Part shown: positions 6,478-7,835 of the stretch, one piece after another | Position numbering within the stretch: position 1 is the first letter of the stretch | Layout of the letters: each line of letters starts with the position of its first letter | Assembly (NCBI GenBank): GCA_003539375.1 | Contig: DPPH01000011.1 | Location: 1 to 7,835, forward strand | DNA: 7,835 nt | Reading direction: 5' to 3' | Source of the DNA: Clostridiales bacterium | Lineage (GTDB): Bacteria; Bacillota; Clostridia; Tissierellales; Dethiosulfatibacteraceae | Translations under genes and position numbers: made by a program | The notes under the pieces: model-generated | The model's database searches: none | What the model saw: the letters and a program-made list of their open reading frames with translations, nothing else | Told to the model about the DNA's origin: nothing

Positions 6478-7200
6478 ATGAATATATTTTGGGATGAAAA
6501 TGTAGATTTTATTAAACCTTTAGATATCCATCATTTTATATATATGGCAATTTTTTTGACTGCCCTCACTTTTCTTGTAGTTAAAAGAAATGAAATAAGA
6601 AAAAATCCAGATAGAACCGCCAGAGGTATCCTTGCCCTATCTGTCTTTCAACAGGTTCTTTTATACACATGGTATTTTTTAGAAACAGGATTTAACCCCG
6701 GAGAAGCCCTGCCTTTACATATATGCAGAATTTCTTCTTTACTAGGGATTTATTTTCTAATAACCAAAGATATTCGCGTTATGGATACTATGTTTTACTT
6801 CGGCTTATATGCCTACGGTTCTTTCCTATACCCTCAAAGAATTTACCCTGTCTACCATGCCGTTGGCATTTCTTATGTGATAAACCACGCTGTGACCATA
6901 CTTTTACCCTGGTTTGCCTATATCGCCTACGGATGGCGTCCAACTTATAGAAAATTTAAGCAAAGTTCAATGTATTTTTTAATATACTTTGCCTTTGTGT
7001 ATTTTTTGAATCCTATAATCGATGGAAATTACTTCTACCTAAAATACAGACCATTCTTTAAAGAATGGCCTGAAAGTATCTATATTCCTTTTGTAGTTAT
7101 AGGTACCTTAATTGGTTTTTATACTGGTTTTAAAATATATACAAAACTTCTCCCTATGGAAGAATATGAAATATACGATTATAAAGGAGAAAATATCTAG
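6478..7200 (+). CDS. YwaF-family integral membrane protein (TIGR02206-like), function unknown
   Basis: Membrane protein of 240 residues with about seven hydrophobic segments (roughly 18-36, 49-68, 80-96, 102-118, 129-150, 164-180, 201-221). It resembles the YwaF/TIGR02206 family in length and layout and in characteristic motifs: ALPLHICRISSLLG at 77-90, a histidine in a later membrane segment (INHAVT, H137), and the GNYFYLKYRP stretch at 183-192. Family members have no established biochemical role that I know of, so none is assigned. The ATG has AGGAGG (6467-6472) five bases upstream. There is no signal peptide apart from the first membrane segment; the C-terminal tail is short and acidic. 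It is transcribed alone, divergently from ddl, and its TAG stop shares the bases CTAG with the stop of galE on the other strand. Confidence 0.82.
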   Translation: MNIFWDENVDFIKPLDIHHFIYMAIFLTALTFLVVKRNEIRKNPDRTARGILALSVFQQVLLYTWYFLETGFNPGEALPLHICRISSLLGIYFLITKDIRVMDTMFYFGLYAYGSFLYPQRIYPVYHAVGISYVINHAVTILLPWFAYIAYGWRPTYRKFKQSSMYFLIYFAFVYFLNPIIDGNYFYLKYRPFFKEWPESIYIPFVVIGTLIGFYTGFKIYTKLLPMEEYEIYDYKGENI

Positions 7201-7835
7201 CTATTTTCAAATCTCCAGGCATCTCTTACCATTTCTTCAATACCTCTCTTGGCTTTCCACTTCAAGTCTTTTTCAGCCTTTGATACATCAGCAAAGGATT
7301 TGGCTATATCTCCCTTTCTCCTTTGGACGATTTCATAAGGTACATCGACTTTATTTACCTTCTTAAAGGCATCTACCATTTCAAGAACTGAAGTACCTTT
7401 CCCGGTGCCTAAATTATATATATTTATACCTGGATTCAAGTTTTCCAATGCAGCGACGTGACCTTCTGCCAAATCTACTACATGTATATAGTCTCTTACT
7501 CCTGTACCATCTACCGTATCGTAGTCATTTCCAAAAATATATAGTTTATCCAATTCACCCTTTCCTACCTTTGTAATAAAAGGCATAAGGTTATTTGGAA
7601 TGCCATTTGGATCTTCACCTATAAGTCCACTCTCATGGGCTCCTACAGGATTAAAGTATCTTAGGAGAGAGACTCCAAAGTCTTCATTAGCCTTAGCTGT
7701 ATCCTTCAAAATTCTTTCGCTCATAGCCTTTGTTTCACCGTAGGGATTTGTGGTTTCCATAAGCTCCATATCCTCTTTAAAGGGCGATTCTTGGTCTCCG
7801 TATACCGTAGCAGAAGAACTGAAAACAAACTTACT
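7197..7835 (-). CDS. galE: UDP-glucose 4-epimerase (5' part outside window)
   Basis: NAD-dependent short-chain dehydrogenase-type epimerase that interconverts UDP-glucose and UDP-galactose in the cytoplasm, feeding galactose use and surface polysaccharides. The C-terminal 212 codons are present. By comparison with E. coli GalE, about 116 N-terminal residues with the NAD-binding GxxGxxG are missing. The visible part starts with FVFSSSATVYGDQ, carrying the catalytic serine. It continues with NPYGETK, the Tyr-x-x-x-Lys catalytic pair (Y32 and K36 of the fragment). Then come RYFNPVGAHESGLIGEDPNG with IPNNLMPF, and GTGVRDYIHVVDLAEGHVAAL, the sugar-nucleotide binding region typical of GalE. The C-terminus (DAWRFENS) is normal. 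The true start is outside the window, so the methionine at 7769 is internal. It converges on the YwaF-like gene with a 4-nt overlap of stop codons. Confidence 0.96.
   Translation of the reverse strand, partial: SKFVFSSSATVYGDQESPFKEDMELMETTNPYGETKAMSERILKDTAKANEDFGVSLLRYFNPVGAHESGLIGEDPNGIPNNLMPFITKVGKGELDKLYIFGNDYDTVDGTGVRDYIHVVDLAEGHVAALENLNPGINIYNLGTGKGTSVLEMVDAFKKVNKVDVPYEIVQRRKGDIAKSFADVSKAEKDLKWKAKRGIEEMVRDAWRFENS

Noticed and set aside
7140..7196. A terminator for galE formed by TTCTCC and GGAGAA repeats
   Set aside because: The stem is only six base pairs around a loop of about 30 bases, without a solid T-run right after it.
6723..7366. Two plus-strand open frames (6723-6950 and 7112-7366) over the YwaF-like gene and galE
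   Set aside because: They are out of frame with, or antisense to, well-supported genes, and show no family features or ribosome binding sites.
7197..7769. A short complete epimerase gene starting at the ATG at 7769
   Set aside because: The frame stays open to the window edge, and the upstream codons encode the conserved FSSSATVYGDQ motif of GalE. The gene is therefore cut by the window, not short.

Overview
The window is AT-rich, densely packed chromosomal DNA from a low-GC Firmicute. Strong AGGAGG-type ribosome binding sites, protein family types and codon use point to Clostridia or Tissierellia. The genus cannot be fixed from the sequence alone. There are seven protein genes, two of them cut by the window edges. 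No RNA gene, insertion sequence, CRISPR array or phage gene is visible.

Left to right: an NhaC-family Na+/H+ antiporter gene (1-1497, minus strand, 3' end missing). Next comes a 200-nt gap (1498-1697) holding a long AT-rich inverted repeat, a possible promoter and a possible response-regulator site. A minus-strand block read from right to left follows: ddl (D-Ala-D-Ala ligase, 6299-5196), murF (5218-3854), a membrane histidine kinase (3814-2543) and a response regulator with a YcbB-type C-terminal domain (2546-1698). ddl and murF overlap by 23 nt, the kinase follows after 39 nt, and kinase and regulator overlap by 4 nt. These could form one transcript, although a good promoter-like sequence at the end of murF could serve the kinase-regulator pair separately. 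A divergent gap (6300-6477) carries candidate promoters for ddl and for a plus-strand YwaF-type membrane protein gene (6478-7200). That gene meets galE (minus strand, 5' part missing) tail to tail, and both stop codons share one CTAG.

Functionally, Ddl makes D-alanyl-D-alanine and MurF attaches it to the UDP-MurNAc-tripeptide, the last cytoplasmic step before the lipid-linked stages of peptidoglycan synthesis. The kinase and regulator resemble the GlnK/GlnL (YcbA/YcbB) pair of Bacillus, whose known role is glutamine-responsive control of a nearby transporter operon. Here the neighbouring transporter is the NhaC-type antiporter, and the DNA in front of it contains a TTTTGT-N4-TTTTGA element. 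The most useful new hypothesis is that this pair regulates the antiporter. The rest looks like ordinary core genome, and I see no convincing undescribed system.
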